A stretch of DNA of 64,000 nt. Source: DAOUVR01 sp034430535 (GTDB lineage Bacteria; Chloroflexota; Dehalococcoidia; E44-bin15). A model generated the notes under the pieces. It was not told the origin of the DNA, ran no database searches, and was given only the letters and a program-made list of their open reading frames with translations. The stretch covers positions 22,631 through 86,630 of the forward strand of contig CAYUCL010000005.1 of NCBI GenBank assembly GCA_964443325.1, given 5' to 3'. How positions within the stretch are numbered: the first letter of the stretch is position 1; each line of letters starts with the position of its first letter. The position numbers were made by a program, and so were the translations under genes. Positions 34,313-43,591 of the stretch are shown here, one piece after another.

Positions 34313-35218
34313 TTGTGTGACAAATGCGCAGCGGAAGGCCTGGCCAGGGTCTTCGGCAAGGATGCGTGTCGGTGGTACTTCAGCACCGATGCATATGATT
34401 ACCAGCACGCCTATGAGGCCGACCAGAAGTTCCTGGAGTATGCCGAGCAGTATGAGATACTGAACTCGATTAATCCCGGGAAGTTCGGGGCTGAGTGGGT
34501 GAAGAAAGTAGTGGAAGGCGGGCGCGTGGCTCAGGTTGTAACCTTGGAGGAATCACTGGAGCTCCTCCGCATAGCCAAGGAGGCTAACGAAGGCGAGAGT
34601 CTGATATGCTTGAACATGACTTGCATCTGCAAGAGGACGCGTGGCGGCGATGTGACCGAGCCAATCTGCATGTTCTTCATACACCCCCCGAAGGAGGAAC
34701 ACGCGCGGGAGATGTTCGCCAGCCGCATCTTCTCATCGGGTGAGCGAGAGTCCTTCTACTTCTACGACCCTGTTGATTTAGACAAGATGAAGGAGCTGTT
34801 GCTGGACTACGAGAAGAGACTGGGACTGGTACACACCGTTTTCACCATCGGTTTCCCCAGCATTATCACCCTGTGTAATTGTGAGATGCCGTACTGCCAT
34901 TCGATGAGGCAGCGTCTTCTCTACGGCGTCGAGGACGCGTTCGTCGAAGGCTACTACGTGGCACGTATCAACAACGACAAGTGCATCGGGTGCGGCGAGT
35001 GTGAGAGGCAGTGCCAGTTCGGCGCCATTCGTCTCGACCGCAAACTGGAGAAGGTGGTCCACATGCCGACCAACTGCTTTGGCTGCGGGATATGCCGTAG
35101 CGTGTGTCCGGCAGATGCCATAGAGATGGTGGAACGGGAGACGGTAACGCTACTGCCGAAGAAGGAGCCTTATGGTGTGCACCATCCCATTGCTCTGCAT
35201 GAGGAGAGCGTGCAATGA
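34313..35218 (+). CDS. Iron-sulfur protein with C-terminal 2[4Fe-4S] ferredoxin domain
   Basis: The start is set at TTG 34313, seven bases after AAAGGAGG (34298-34305), giving 301 residues beginning MCDKCAAEGLARVFG; the longer upstream TTG overlaps the binding site. The N-terminal 210 residues match no family I can name but hold further cysteine pairs (CDKC, MTCICKR, LCNCEMPYC). Two full ferredoxin motifs end the protein: CIGCGECERQCQFGAI and CFGCGICRSVCPADAI. It probably carries electrons to or from the AOR pair upstream. Its stop overlaps the next ferredoxin gene. Confidence 0.8.
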   Translation: MCDKCAAEGLARVFGKDACRWYFSTDAYDYQHAYEADQKFLEYAEQYEILNSINPGKFGAEWVKKVVEGGRVAQVVTLEESLELLRIAKEANEGESLICLNMTCICKRTRGGDVTEPICMFFIHPPKEEHAREMFASRIFSSGERESFYFYDPVDLDKMKELLLDYEKRLGLVHTVFTIGFPSIITLCNCEMPYCHSMRQRLLYGVEDAFVEGYYVARINNDKCIGCGECERQCQFGAIRLDRKLEKVVHMPTNCFGCGICRSVCPADAIEMVERETVTLLPKKEPYGVHHPIALHEESVQ

Positions 35219-35565
35219 AAGAGGATGTCGAGCGAATCCGTCAGTCAGACATGGGCTTTCCCGAGTTGGAGGTGCTGGAGGCGTACAAAAAGGCGCCGGT
35301 GATTACCGTGGGCGAGGAGTGTACCCAGCCCCAGGAATGCCGCAAGTGCATGGAGATCTGCGCCACCAAGGTATTTGTGATTATTCCCGACGCCAAGCTG
35401 GTGCCGCATACCAGGTATCCGTTGATCAGGGAAGGTTTTGAGCTGGCGGCCGCCCCTGAGGCGATGAGGGTAGTGGCGGCGGAACCGACGGTATGCACCC
35501 TGTGCATGGCCTGCGTGCGGGTGTGTCCGCTGCAGTGCATCACTATCGAGACGCCCTCCAAGTGA
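35215..35565 (+). CDS. Ferredoxin-type protein of the AOR operon
   Basis: This 116-residue protein has cysteine motifs CTQPQECRKCMEIC and CTLCMACVRVCPLQCI, giving up to two clusters; the first motif has an unusual long gap between Cys 1 and Cys 2. The ATG at 35215 overlaps the upstream stop (ATGA), so the two are translated together. It is the last gene of the AOR operon and a likely electron-transfer subunit. Confidence 0.78.
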   Translation: MKEDVERIRQSDMGFPELEVLEAYKKAPVITVGEECTQPQECRKCMEICATKVFVIIPDAKLVPHTRYPLIREGFELAAAPEAMRVVAAEPTVCTLCMACVRVCPLQCITIETPSK

Positions 35566-35697
35566 TCACAATTTAGCTGCCTGCTTGCATCTCTTTACCT
35601 TCAAGCATACGAAGGCAGGTCTTTCAGTTGTCACCAGAGAAGCTGTAGTGGATGGTAAATACATACTTGGTTAAGGACTGCATTTAACCTCTGCCGT

Positions 35698-36321
35698 TTA
35701 ATACCATGACTTTATGTGATTAGCGATGATATCTATCGCTTCGAAAAGATCAGGCGTGGGTAGGAAGTAGCCGGTCCTGACCCTGGCATACTGGTGCTTG
35801 GGCTCAGGATAGATGGAAATGCCGCCCTTGAGGGCACTAAGGTCAGCTTGCAATAGTTTATCCTTCAGTCCATAGTCGAAATTGAGCTTCTGGACCAGAA
35901 AATCATCTCCTTTCCATTCGATACCAATTACCTTACCCTTGAACAGCGAGCTCTTCTTCGTGCTCATCTTGCTTTTCTTCTTCTTGCTTCCCCCCATAAA
36001 GCTAGGCCTGTTTACCAGAAAGTCGAGATAGTAGTTGACCCCATACTGGCTGGCCACGCCGATAACATTTATTGAATTTATGTTATAGTCTGTCAGTTTA
36101 ATAGTCCCTACCAGCCTGTGCCCCCAGGAGCGTTTCTGTCCCTTTCTTTCCTCGCCGCCGCCTTTCTCCAGTGCAGATGCCTTAACGCCTATCCCTTGAA
36201 GGTGCTGGTAAAGCTCTTCTACCTTTTTTTGCCCACCCTTCCTCAGTTTCCATAACGCGATAGGCAATCCTATAGCTAGCGAAAGCGCAAACAAAATAGG
36301 GAAGATATTGCTCCAGTCCAC
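35698..36321 (-). CDS. Membrane-anchored hypothetical protein
   Basis: This 207-residue protein has one N-terminal membrane segment (IFPILFALSLAIGLPIALW, residues about 6-24) and a basic soluble part, rich in Lys around residues 112-131 (SKKKKSKMSTKKSSLFKGK). No family was recognised. The ATG at 36321 has GGAGG nearby (minus strand). A lysine-rich cytoplasmic tail of this kind could bind nucleic acid or acidic lipids, but nothing more can be said. Confidence 0.6.
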   Translation of the reverse strand: MDWSNIFPILFALSLAIGLPIALWKLRKGGQKKVEELYQHLQGIGVKASALEKGGGEERKGQKRSWGHRLVGTIKLTDYNINSINVIGVASQYGVNYYLDFLVNRPSFMGGSKKKKSKMSTKKSSLFKGKVIGIEWKGDDFLVQKLNFDYGLKDKLLQADLSALKGGISIYPEPKHQYARVRTGYFLPTPDLFEAIDIIANHIKSWY

Positions 36322-36834
36322 CTGCCCTCCTCGTCTTCACTTGGTTATTACAGTGAAGGTTATGATACCTGACAGGATTGATTCCAGCAAGAATGCACGT
36401 TCCCCGATATGACTGGCGACGCCCTACCTCCTCCCGAGCGTATCCATCACTGCGGCGAACCAAAGCACATCGTCATTCTGAGCCGAAGCTCTGAGCCGTA
36501 GCTCTGAGCCGTAGCTCTGAGCAAAGCGAAGAGACAGCGAAGAGGAAGCGAAGAATCTCGGTAGTGGGATTCTTCGGTCACTGCGCACCCTTCCGAGGCT
36601 ATTCGAAAATCTTGGGTAGGTTGGAGCCCTTCAACTGAAGGGCTCCAACCACACCTAGAGCACCCCGATATAATCGGGGTAGGCTACCCTATTTTACCAA
36701 CTTACTGGACACCTTTGGTGTTCCTAATCCGCCTCTGCCCTTTGCCACAATCGAAGCTTATACTCAACGTTGTCAGCATATTCTGAAGCTGATATGATTG
36801 GTCCAGAGCCAGTGATAGAGAAGGTTTACTTGCT
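36322..36834. repeat. Repeat-rich gap with tandem 13-mers and composite palindrome
   Basis: There is no gene here. The gap holds a tandem of four 13-base units TCTGAGCCGWAGC (36477-36528; the fourth diverges) and, at 36611-36692, a composite of palindromes: GGTTGGAGCCC...GGGCTCCAACC, CCCCGATATAATCGGGG and GGGTAGGCTACCC. The composite is shared with 9251-9323; a lone copy of the first hairpin is at 54084-54113. Confidence 0.7.
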
Positions 36835-37746
36835 ATGGCTATAATCAAAACGGAAAACTTGGCCAAGCGCTTCAAAGACGTATTGGCGGTAGATTATGTA
36901 AATCTGGAGATAGAGGAGGGTGAATGCTTCGGTCTATTAGGGCCTAATGGGGCAGGCAAGACCTCGCTGATCAGGATGGTAACCGCTGTGTCACCCACCA
37001 CGGCTGGCCGAATATGGGTGCGGGGCAAGGACCTTGAGCGGTCCGCCCGGGAAGCGAAAGCTATGATGGGGGTTGTGCCGCAACTGGACAACCTCGATCC
37101 AGACCTGACCGTGTTGCAGAACCTGATGACCTTCGCCCGCTACTTCAACATACCTAAAAATGAGGCACGCCGCCGCAGTACGGAACTATTGGGCCTGTTC
37201 AAGCTAGAAGACAAACGAAACAGCGCGATTCGTGAACTCTCAGGCGGCATGAGACGCAGGCTGCTCATCGCCCGCGGCCTTGTCAACAACCCAAGAATCA
37301 TTATCCTTGATGAGCCGACTATTGGACTGGACCCACAGGCGCGACACCTGGTGTGGCACAAGCTCACCGAGCTGTATGCTCAAGGGGTCACTCGCATTCT
37401 GTGCACCCATAATATGGATGAGGCGGCGACCCTGTGTGATCGCGTGGCGATAATGAATGAAGGCAGAATTCTCGACCTCGATGCTCCCTCTACGTTGGTG
37501 GCCAGGCATGTAGGGAGTGAGGTGTGGGAGATCGAGGTGGCCTCACAGGAGAGGGAGAGGCTCCTAGCGATGCTGGAGAGCCGTGGGTTCGACTTCGAGG
37601 ATGCCGGCACTCACATCTATGTATTCCATGTCATACGGGATGATGCACTGAGTGGTATCGTCGGGGACGGGCACAAGTTGCGACAGCGGCCTGCCAACCT
37701 GGAGGACGTCTTCTTCCGACTCACCGGGAGGTCTCTGATCGAATGA
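36835..37746 (+). CDS. ABC-2 type exporter, ATP-binding subunit
   Basis: This 303-residue ABC ATPase has Walker A GPNGAGKTS, the signature LSGGMRRRL, and Walker B IIILDEPTIGLDPQ, with the H-loop CTHNMDEA. The C-terminal extension (about 225-303) is that of the DrrA/NodI drug or lipid exporter group. The ATG at 36835 follows a weak site. The permease gene starts at its stop codon. Export of a lipid, drug or oligosaccharide is likely; the substrate is unknown. Confidence 0.92.
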   Translation: MAIIKTENLAKRFKDVLAVDYVNLEIEEGECFGLLGPNGAGKTSLIRMVTAVSPTTAGRIWVRGKDLERSAREAKAMMGVVPQLDNLDPDLTVLQNLMTFARYFNIPKNEARRRSTELLGLFKLEDKRNSAIRELSGGMRRRLLIARGLVNNPRIIILDEPTIGLDPQARHLVWHKLTELYAQGVTRILCTHNMDEAATLCDRVAIMNEGRILDLDAPSTLVARHVGSEVWEIEVASQERERLLAMLESRGFDFEDAGTHIYVFHVIRDDALSGIVGDGHKLRQRPANLEDVFFRLTGRSLIE

Positions 37747-38507
37747 AGCCCTTCTCATGGCGTTGCATCCGAATGTGGCAACGCAACAAGGATGTCTTCG
37801 TCAAGCTATGGCATTCCGAGGCGCCCGGCGCTATCGCCGAGCCTATCCTTATCCTGGTGGCCATGGGACTTGGCCTGGGTGCCTATGTGGGTCTGGTGGA
37901 TGGTCAGCGCTACATCGAGTTCATTGCTCCTGGCATCATAGCCAGCTATGCCATGTTCAGCGCCAGCTTCGAATGCACCTATGGCACGTTCTTTCGTATG
38001 GAATATCAGAAGACCTTCGACGCCGTCATCGCCACTCCACTCAGCGTCGAGGATGTTATCGCTGGTGAAATCTTCTGGGGAGCGACGCGATCAATGCTCA
38101 CCGGCACGGTGATACTGACCATCGCCGCAGCCTTCCAGTTGGTGCATTCGCCATGGGCGATCCTGATACCGCTGGTCTGTTTCCTGGAGGGGGTTGTGTT
38201 CGCTTCGATCGCGGTGTTCTACACGTCGCTGGTGCCGGCCATCTATACCTTCAACTACTACTTCACCCTGTTCATCACGCCGATGTTCTTCTTCAGCGGC
38301 GTGTTCTTTCCCCTCTCCTCTTTTCCTGAGATAGTGCAGAACCTGAGCTGGATAATACCCCTGACACCGGTAGTTCATCTAACCCGCTCGCTGGTGAGCG
38401 GAGACGTGCACTTCGGCTTGCTGTGGTCGTTCGGTCTCATTCTCCTCTTCGCTGCCGGATTCTTCGCCCTATCGCTTGTTACCATGAGACGGAGGTTAGC
38501 CATATGA
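37743..38507 (+). CDS. ABC-2 type exporter, permease subunit
   Basis: This 254-residue integral membrane protein has about six hydrophobic segments and the NodJ/DrrB signature region FITPMFFFSGVFFPLSSFPE near residue 178, followed by PLTPVVHLTRSL. Its ATG (37743) overlaps the stop of the ATPase gene. It forms a half-size exporter with the preceding subunit. Confidence 0.9.
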   Translation: MKPFSWRCIRMWQRNKDVFVKLWHSEAPGAIAEPILILVAMGLGLGAYVGLVDGQRYIEFIAPGIIASYAMFSASFECTYGTFFRMEYQKTFDAVIATPLSVEDVIAGEIFWGATRSMLTGTVILTIAAAFQLVHSPWAILIPLVCFLEGVVFASIAVFYTSLVPAIYTFNYYFTLFITPMFFFSGVFFPLSSFPEIVQNLSWIIPLTPVVHLTRSLVSGDVHFGLLWSFGLILLFAAGFFALSLVTMRRRLAI

Positions 38508-38642
38508 AAAGGTTTACGCCGTCAAACTACTTCACCAGGTGCGACCGCCCAGGTGAATGCGCCTTTCTATATGCTAACATTGAAAATTCTCCTGTTGAAC
38601 TATAGTATAATAATCGGGGACAAACGTTTATTGGGGGTTAAA

Positions 38643-39056
38643 ATGGCTGACTACATAGAGTTATGGCAACTAAAGGACTCGCTCAAAGCTGAGGTAAAGA
38701 ACAGCATCATGGCTGAAATTGAGGAGATTGCGAAACTACAAACCCTAGATTTGAATAGGGCGATAAACGAGATGCTGGAAGAAACCGCTCAAAAGATCCT
38801 GGATGAGGTTCACCTGGAAAAGGTAACCAAGCCTATGCTTGACAACACGGTTCGCAATGTTATGGAGACACAATATCCTGAATTGATACAAAAAGCTGTA
38901 TCGAGTGCTCAGTATCCTCAGTTGATACAAAAGGCTCTGGCGGTAGCAACGCCCGAAATTAAAAAGGCCAAGGATGTTTTTAGCGAAGTACTGGAGCAAG
39001 CGGTTAAAGAAGTCATAAAAGAAGCTATCGTAGAATCAGTTGGCAAAGCAACATAG
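38643..39056 (+). CDS. Hypothetical helical protein with short internal repeats
   Basis: This 137-residue protein, apparently all-helical and highly charged, contains two near-identical units (QYPELIQKAVSSA and QYPQLIQKALAVA) in the middle. The frame is open from 38553, but the ATG at 38643, following a G-rich GGGGG site, gives a more natural start. No signal peptide, cysteine or family was recognised; phasin-like or anti-sigma-like helical proteins are alternatives. Confidence 0.55.
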   Translation: MADYIELWQLKDSLKAEVKNSIMAEIEEIAKLQTLDLNRAINEMLEETAQKILDEVHLEKVTKPMLDNTVRNVMETQYPELIQKAVSSAQYPQLIQKALAVATPEIKKAKDVFSEVLEQAVKEVIKEAIVESVGKAT

Positions 39057-39769
39057 GTATCTGTTTGTCAATCGCTCATTCCGGGCTATTTTCACATAGC
39101 GATGTAATCTACTGTCAAATGACAGCCTCTCGTGGTCGGCCAATGATGTCGTTCAGATAGGTAAGAGCCATCTTCTCATCATTGCCAGGCTTGTCCCGGC
39201 GAAAGTAATAGAATAGATTCTCCCTCCGCCTAGCCCTCTCCCATCAAGGGAGACGAATGGGGGCAGGAGTATCTTACAAGCTTACTTCCCAAGGCGGATA
39301 AGCGGGAACATACGAGATTGCTTTACCGTCTACTGGCAGGGATATCCTACGAGGGGTAATGCAGAGGGATCTTCCGTCTCATGGAGGTCTGGGGGGTTCT
39401 GCCAGAGGTTCATTTCAGGGGTGAAGGGACCGGCTAAAAAAGGCAGCGATGCTGCGAAGCGGCTTAATCATGAAGAGGTGATATGACATTGATCATACAA
39501 GCGAGTAAAGACGTCGTTTAATAATCTTGCCTCCTGCATTTGGGACCAATGTAGCGCGACCCTTTAGGGTCGCCTTCTCACAGCGAGGCTAAAGCCTCGC
39601 ACTACGTTGCTAAACTTCCTTAGTAGGGCCACTTGACAGCACGCCTGTATCAGAGTAGGCTTCTGTTGTCAAATCAGCTAGGGTTCCCTCATAGGGCTTT
39701 CCTCATTCAGCACCCTGTCCTGCAGCCAGTCTCTGGCTCTGGCGGAAAAAGAGGGATAAGGAAATAGAG
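39057..39769. repeat. Long intergenic gap with dispersed repeats
   Basis: In 713 bases no gene is supported. It holds a GTCTGGGGGG-type unit near 39384-39420 and the second, inverted copy of the double-palindrome repeat (39550-39605). The rest shows no recognisable structure. Confidence 0.6.
39550..39605. repeat. 56-bp double-palindrome repeat (BIME-like), copy 2
   Basis: This is the reverse complement of 21573-21628 apart from the spacer between the hairpins and a few bases. Confidence 0.8.
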
Positions 39770-40363
39770 ATGAAATATGGTCGCATTTTGATATTTATCC
39801 TCGTAATTGTGATGGTTGTGACAGTTGTGTCTAGTCTCGCACATATTAGAAATGTACCAAACTCTGGGGCCACACCGACACCAACGGCAGAACAGACGCC
39901 AACACCTATCCCTGGATACTCGATATACACTGATGAGGCCAATGGTTTCAGCATCTCGTATCCAGAGGACTGGGACAAGATTTCAGATGTTCCAGAGGTG
40001 GTTCTTATTGCCTATAGGGACAACTCACCTTGCGAAGACCATTTCCCAAACTTCAACGTCGGGCAGAGCGAGTTATCCCAACCAATAAGCGTTAATGAGT
40101 TGTTTGGGCAGGAAAAAGAGTATTTAGCAACACTCGAGGGATACAATCATATATCTGAGGAGGATTTAATAGTCAGTGGCCTGCCGGCAATTAAACATGT
40201 ATATATCCTAGTCAGAGACGAAGTCACGGTCGATGTAATGGAACTTATCCTAGTCGAAGGCACGACAGCGTGGTTCATCGCCTGTGAATGCGCCCCTGGC
40301 TGTTGGGGCTACTCCAAGGACGATTTCGACACAATAGTGAGCAGTTTCTACCTTCTCCACTAG
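39770..40363 (+). CDS. Membrane-anchored protein with Thr/Pro linker and PsbP-like domain
   Basis: This 197-residue protein has an N-terminal membrane or signal segment (ILIFILVIVMVVTVVSSLA), a Thr/Pro-rich linker (TPTPTAEQTPTPIPG) and a soluble outer domain beginning YTDEANGFSISYPEDWDKIS, typical of PsbP/DUF1795-like domains found on the cell surface. Cysteines near the C-terminus (IACECAPGCWGYS) may pair. The ATG at 39770 follows AAGGAAA. It is probably an extracytoplasmic protein of unknown function. The gene at 43592 has a similar anchor and linker. Confidence 0.75.
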   Translation: MKYGRILIFILVIVMVVTVVSSLAHIRNVPNSGATPTPTAEQTPTPIPGYSIYTDEANGFSISYPEDWDKISDVPEVVLIAYRDNSPCEDHFPNFNVGQSELSQPISVNELFGQEKEYLATLEGYNHISEEDLIVSGLPAIKHVYILVRDEVTVDVMELILVEGTTAWFIACECAPGCWGYSKDDFDTIVSSFYLLH

Positions 40364-40441
40364 GCGTGACTAAGAGTCGAATTGCCAACATAGAGGATAT
40401 AATAACCTGGGCAACGTCAAGCTAACAAAGGCTTGCAAGAA

Positions 40442-40672
40442 GTGATAACCGTAAAATGTGCCAAGTGTAAAAGCAAGGTATTTAGATATGAGAAGATCGG
40501 GAAAGGGCGAGTGCTTCACTGCTGGAAAGACCGGATAGTCAAGGATTATAGCGTGCATGACGGAAACGACGTTAAATGTGAGTGTGGTAATCTAATTGGC
40601 ATCGATGAAGGAAAGTGGATCAGAATGAAGCAGCGCTCTTTTACCTATTCAGGGACAGAAAGAAAAGGGTAG
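40442..40672 (+). CDS. Small zinc-ribbon-like protein
   Basis: The protein begins VITVKCAKCKSKVFRYEKIG if the GTG at 40442 is used (76 residues); a TTG at 40433 is also possible and neither has a strong ribosome site. Two pairs of cysteines (CAKC near residue 6 and CECG near residue 47) fit a zinc ribbon. A central basic HCWKD segment and a basic C-terminus follow. The family was not recognised; a nucleic-acid-binding or adaptor role would fit a zinc ribbon. Confidence 0.5.
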   Translation: MITVKCAKCKSKVFRYEKIGKGRVLHCWKDRIVKDYSVHDGNDVKCECGNLIGIDEGKWIRMKQRSFTYSGTERKG

Positions 40673-40780
40673 ATATCTCCACGAAACCTACATTCGTTCA
40701 TCTATGTTGTCACAATAAATATATCTTGATTACAGCTAGCGTGGAGTCTGACTGACTATTTAAACGAGACCTCATTATTC

Positions 40781-41350
40781 TTATTGGTTATCTTCGCTCG
40801 GTGACATTTTATAGGGATACTTCTCGCTGTCAGGTATCGGGACATCAAGCCAGTTCTCTCCAGGCACCATAGTACAAATGTAATCCTCACTATATGCGCA
40901 CCATGGGTTGTATGCTCTATTGAAATCGAGGATCCATTTTCCCTCAGCATTGCGGTCTGCGTCGGACTCGAAATCAAGATACCTTCCTGCGCCATATGTT
41001 TAGTTGCCGGGGGTTGCATCTCTGAAAGGAATAAATAGGCTCTTCTCGTAAGGCGCGTTCTTATATACTTGAAGTATGCAATCCTTGCCGCCGATGTTGA
41101 ATCGGAATTCACCCCACCTAAGGAACTCCTGCTCATTCCCCTTTGTATCAGATGTCTTTATTATTTTCTTCTCTTGATGCTCGTGTAGTTCAAGCTCGAA
41201 CCTATAGTCTGGATTTACGGAAAAGTAATCAAGCCCCCTAAACCTGGTGCGGTCTTGAGAAGATAATGGCGATTGTCGATGTTCGGCAAAAAATATATCC
41301 TTGTCCGCTCGTTCTCTTTCAATAGTTGCTTCCCATTCAGGTATATCCAT
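40781..41350 (-). pseudogene. DUF1684 gene interrupted by an in-frame stop
   Basis: The frame from ATG 41350 encodes the N-terminal part of a DUF1684 protein (WEATIERERADKDIFFAEH; FIPFRDATPGN) and hits TAA at 41002-41000. The same frame then resumes the family sequence, TYGAGRYLDFESDADRN, followed by RAYNPWCAYSEDYIC and VPGENWLDVPIP, to a second TAA at 40783-40781. At the stop the family usually has a Lys or Glu (GKETYG), so a single GAA-to-TAA change explains it. The full reading is 190 codons. It is probably a recently broken gene, unless the base is a sequencing error. Confidence 0.75.
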
Positions 41351-41406
41351 GATTGTACCCCCTTTCCCCTAGCGCAATGCGAAACGCAACTACTAACTCT
41401 ATCGTA

Positions 41407-43362
41407 TTACGACTGAAGCTCTTTGAGGTCTTGATAGCAATCCAGTGATTCCGGACTTATCAGGGACTCCCTATTCACCACCTCCCTGCCATGTATTATA
41501 TTGGTAACCACGCTTTCCATTTTCTTCATATTCAGTGTGTAGGGAATATCTGGCACCTGGATAATCCTGGCTGGAACATGCCGGTGGGAGGCATTTTCGC
41601 GCAGGGTCTTTTTAATCCTGGTTTTCAAGTCCTCGGTTAAATAGTATCCCTCATTAAGTACAACGAAAAGAATAATACGCTGGTCTCCCTGCCAGCTCTG
41701 CCCTATGGCAAGACTGTCGCCAACTTCGTCCAATTTTTCCATTTGATTGTATATCTCAGCCGTACCGATGCGTACTCCAGATGGCTTTAGCACGGAGTCA
41801 GAGCGGCCGAAGAAGGTTATCCCCCCTGTATCACTATGGATCATAATGTAGTCGCCATGGCGCCACGCATTGCGATAGACAGCAAAATAAGCCTCTCTGT
41901 ATTTTTCGCCATTTGGATCGTTCCAGAAATAGAGGGGCATGGACGGAGCAGCAGCTTCGCAAACAAGCTCCCCCTGCTGGTCGATTATTGAATTGCCCTT
42001 TTCGTCATACGCCTTTATCTTCATGCCCAAAGCTGGCCCCTGTAGCTCGCCAGCGTATACCGGGCTGATGGGATTTCCCGCGGCAAAGCAACCATTGATA
42101 TCTGTGCCGCCGGAAATGGAATTAAAATGCAGGTCTTCTTTGATTTCACGGTACACATATTCAAATCCCTCGGCGGAAAGAGATGAACCGGTCTGGGATA
42201 TTTCACGCAGCGACGTTAAATCATGGTCTTTACCGGGCTCAACTCCCTGGCTTCTAAGGTTGTTAATGTAAGTGGCACTGGTGCCGAAAACGGTTATTTC
42301 TTCATCCTGAATCAACCTCCACATAGCGCCTGGATCGGGGTAATTGGGGTTGCCATCATATAGCACTATGGCAGCTCCTACCCCCAGAGAGCTCAGCAGC
42401 CAATTCCACATCATCCAGCTACAGGTTGTTATGTACATGATTTTGTCTGCACGCTTCAAATCGGTATGCAGTATCAGCTCCTTCAGGTGATTGATGAGGA
42501 CTCCACCAGCCCCCTGTACCATACATTTCGGCTTGCCGGTTGTTCCGGAGCTGAACATAATATATACCGGGTGATCGAAGGGTAGTTGTTCGAACTGAAT
42601 CTCAGGCGCTCTTTGCGAAGATACAAAATCATCGTAGCATACACCATTGGGAATATAGCCGATATCTGGTTTCTCCTCAGTATAGGAAGCAACTACGACC
42701 TTCTCAATTGAAGGTATTCCCTTTGCGATGTCAGCCACATTTGAAAGAGAATTGAAAGCCTTGCCTTTGTAGAAATAGCCATTTGAGGTAAATAGAACCT
42801 TCGGTTCAATCTGCACAAAGCGGTCCAGAACCGCCCCTGGACCAAGATCAGTAGCACACGATACCCATATAGCGCCGATGCTGGTAGCGGCAAGCATAGC
42901 GACAGCTGTCTCGATCATGTTGGGCATATAGGCAGCTACCCGGTCTCCTGGGGCGACCCCCATCTCACGAAGTGACTTCGCCAGACGTGCCACCGAATCA
43001 TATAGCTCTGCATAGCTCAGCCTAGCTGATTTTTCGGTCTCCCCACGGAATATGAAAGCTGTGTGACCATCCCTGTATCTCAGCAGATTCTCGGCAAAAT
43101 TGAGCCTGGCCCCAACAAACCACTTTGCCCCCGGCATTTTGCTGGCATCGTCAACAACTGTTTCATAGCCTTCAGAGGACTTTATCTGGGCAAAGTCCCA
43201 CATACAGGCCCAGAAATCGGCTATATTGTTTATCGACCAGTCATACAGTTGCCCATAGGAATGGAAGTCTTGTCCATACCGTCCATTCATCAAATTTATA
43301 AATGCGGTTATGTTGGCGTCTCTCTTTCGTTTCTCCGATGGTTCCCAGAGCAGCTTCCCCAT
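41407..43362 (-). CDS. Acetoacetyl-CoA synthetase (acetoacetate-CoA ligase)
   Basis: This is a 651-residue adenylate-forming enzyme. The P-loop motif MFSSGTTGKPKCMVQGAGG lies near residue 271, FHLN-type core residues follow, and GGTDINGCFAAGNP near 413 and HGDYIMIHSDTGGITFFGR near 507 match acetoacetyl-CoA synthetases rather than acetyl-CoA synthetases. The length fits. It activates acetoacetate with ATP and CoA. Together with the crotonases in this window it suggests CoA-thioester degradation or assembly. It is on the minus strand and stands alone. Confidence 0.88.
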   Translation of the reverse strand: MGKLLWEPSEKRKRDANITAFINLMNGRYGQDFHSYGQLYDWSINNIADFWACMWDFAQIKSSEGYETVVDDASKMPGAKWFVGARLNFAENLLRYRDGHTAFIFRGETEKSARLSYAELYDSVARLAKSLREMGVAPGDRVAAYMPNMIETAVAMLAATSIGAIWVSCATDLGPGAVLDRFVQIEPKVLFTSNGYFYKGKAFNSLSNVADIAKGIPSIEKVVVASYTEEKPDIGYIPNGVCYDDFVSSQRAPEIQFEQLPFDHPVYIMFSSGTTGKPKCMVQGAGGVLINHLKELILHTDLKRADKIMYITTCSWMMWNWLLSSLGVGAAIVLYDGNPNYPDPGAMWRLIQDEEITVFGTSATYINNLRSQGVEPGKDHDLTSLREISQTGSSLSAEGFEYVYREIKEDLHFNSISGGTDINGCFAAGNPISPVYAGELQGPALGMKIKAYDEKGNSIIDQQGELVCEAAAPSMPLYFWNDPNGEKYREAYFAVYRNAWRHGDYIMIHSDTGGITFFGRSDSVLKPSGVRIGTAEIYNQMEKLDEVGDSLAIGQSWQGDQRIILFVVLNEGYYLTEDLKTRIKKTLRENASHRHVPARIIQVPDIPYTLNMKKMESVVTNIIHGREVVNRESLISPESLDCYQDLKELQS

Positions 43363-43591
43363 AATATCTTCCTTGACAAACTTTTTAACGGATTGAAAAT
43401 TGGGATTTGCAGCCTATTCCAACACTGGCGCAAACTTAGAATGCACTATTTGGCACGCTTTTGGCAACAGTTTCACCTTATCAGGCTCTTGACAGCGCAA
43501 TGCCAGGGTAGTAGCGTTTTAGCGTCTGCTCAAAGTCGAAGCAAACGGCAGCGTTTTATTTATGTGCAGTGGATTAACCAGGAGGTGATGC

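Noticed and set aside
35566..35640. A terminator after the AOR operon
   Set aside because: CTGCCTGC and GAAGGCAG can pair, but the stem is imperfect and no T-run follows.
36477..36528. A CRISPR array
   Set aside because: The units are 13 bases long with no spacers between them; no array was seen anywhere in the window.
40756..41136. A 126-residue ORF in another frame over the DUF1684 gene
   Set aside because: The DUF1684 family sequence is in the other frame on both sides of the TAA, so this one is a shadow.
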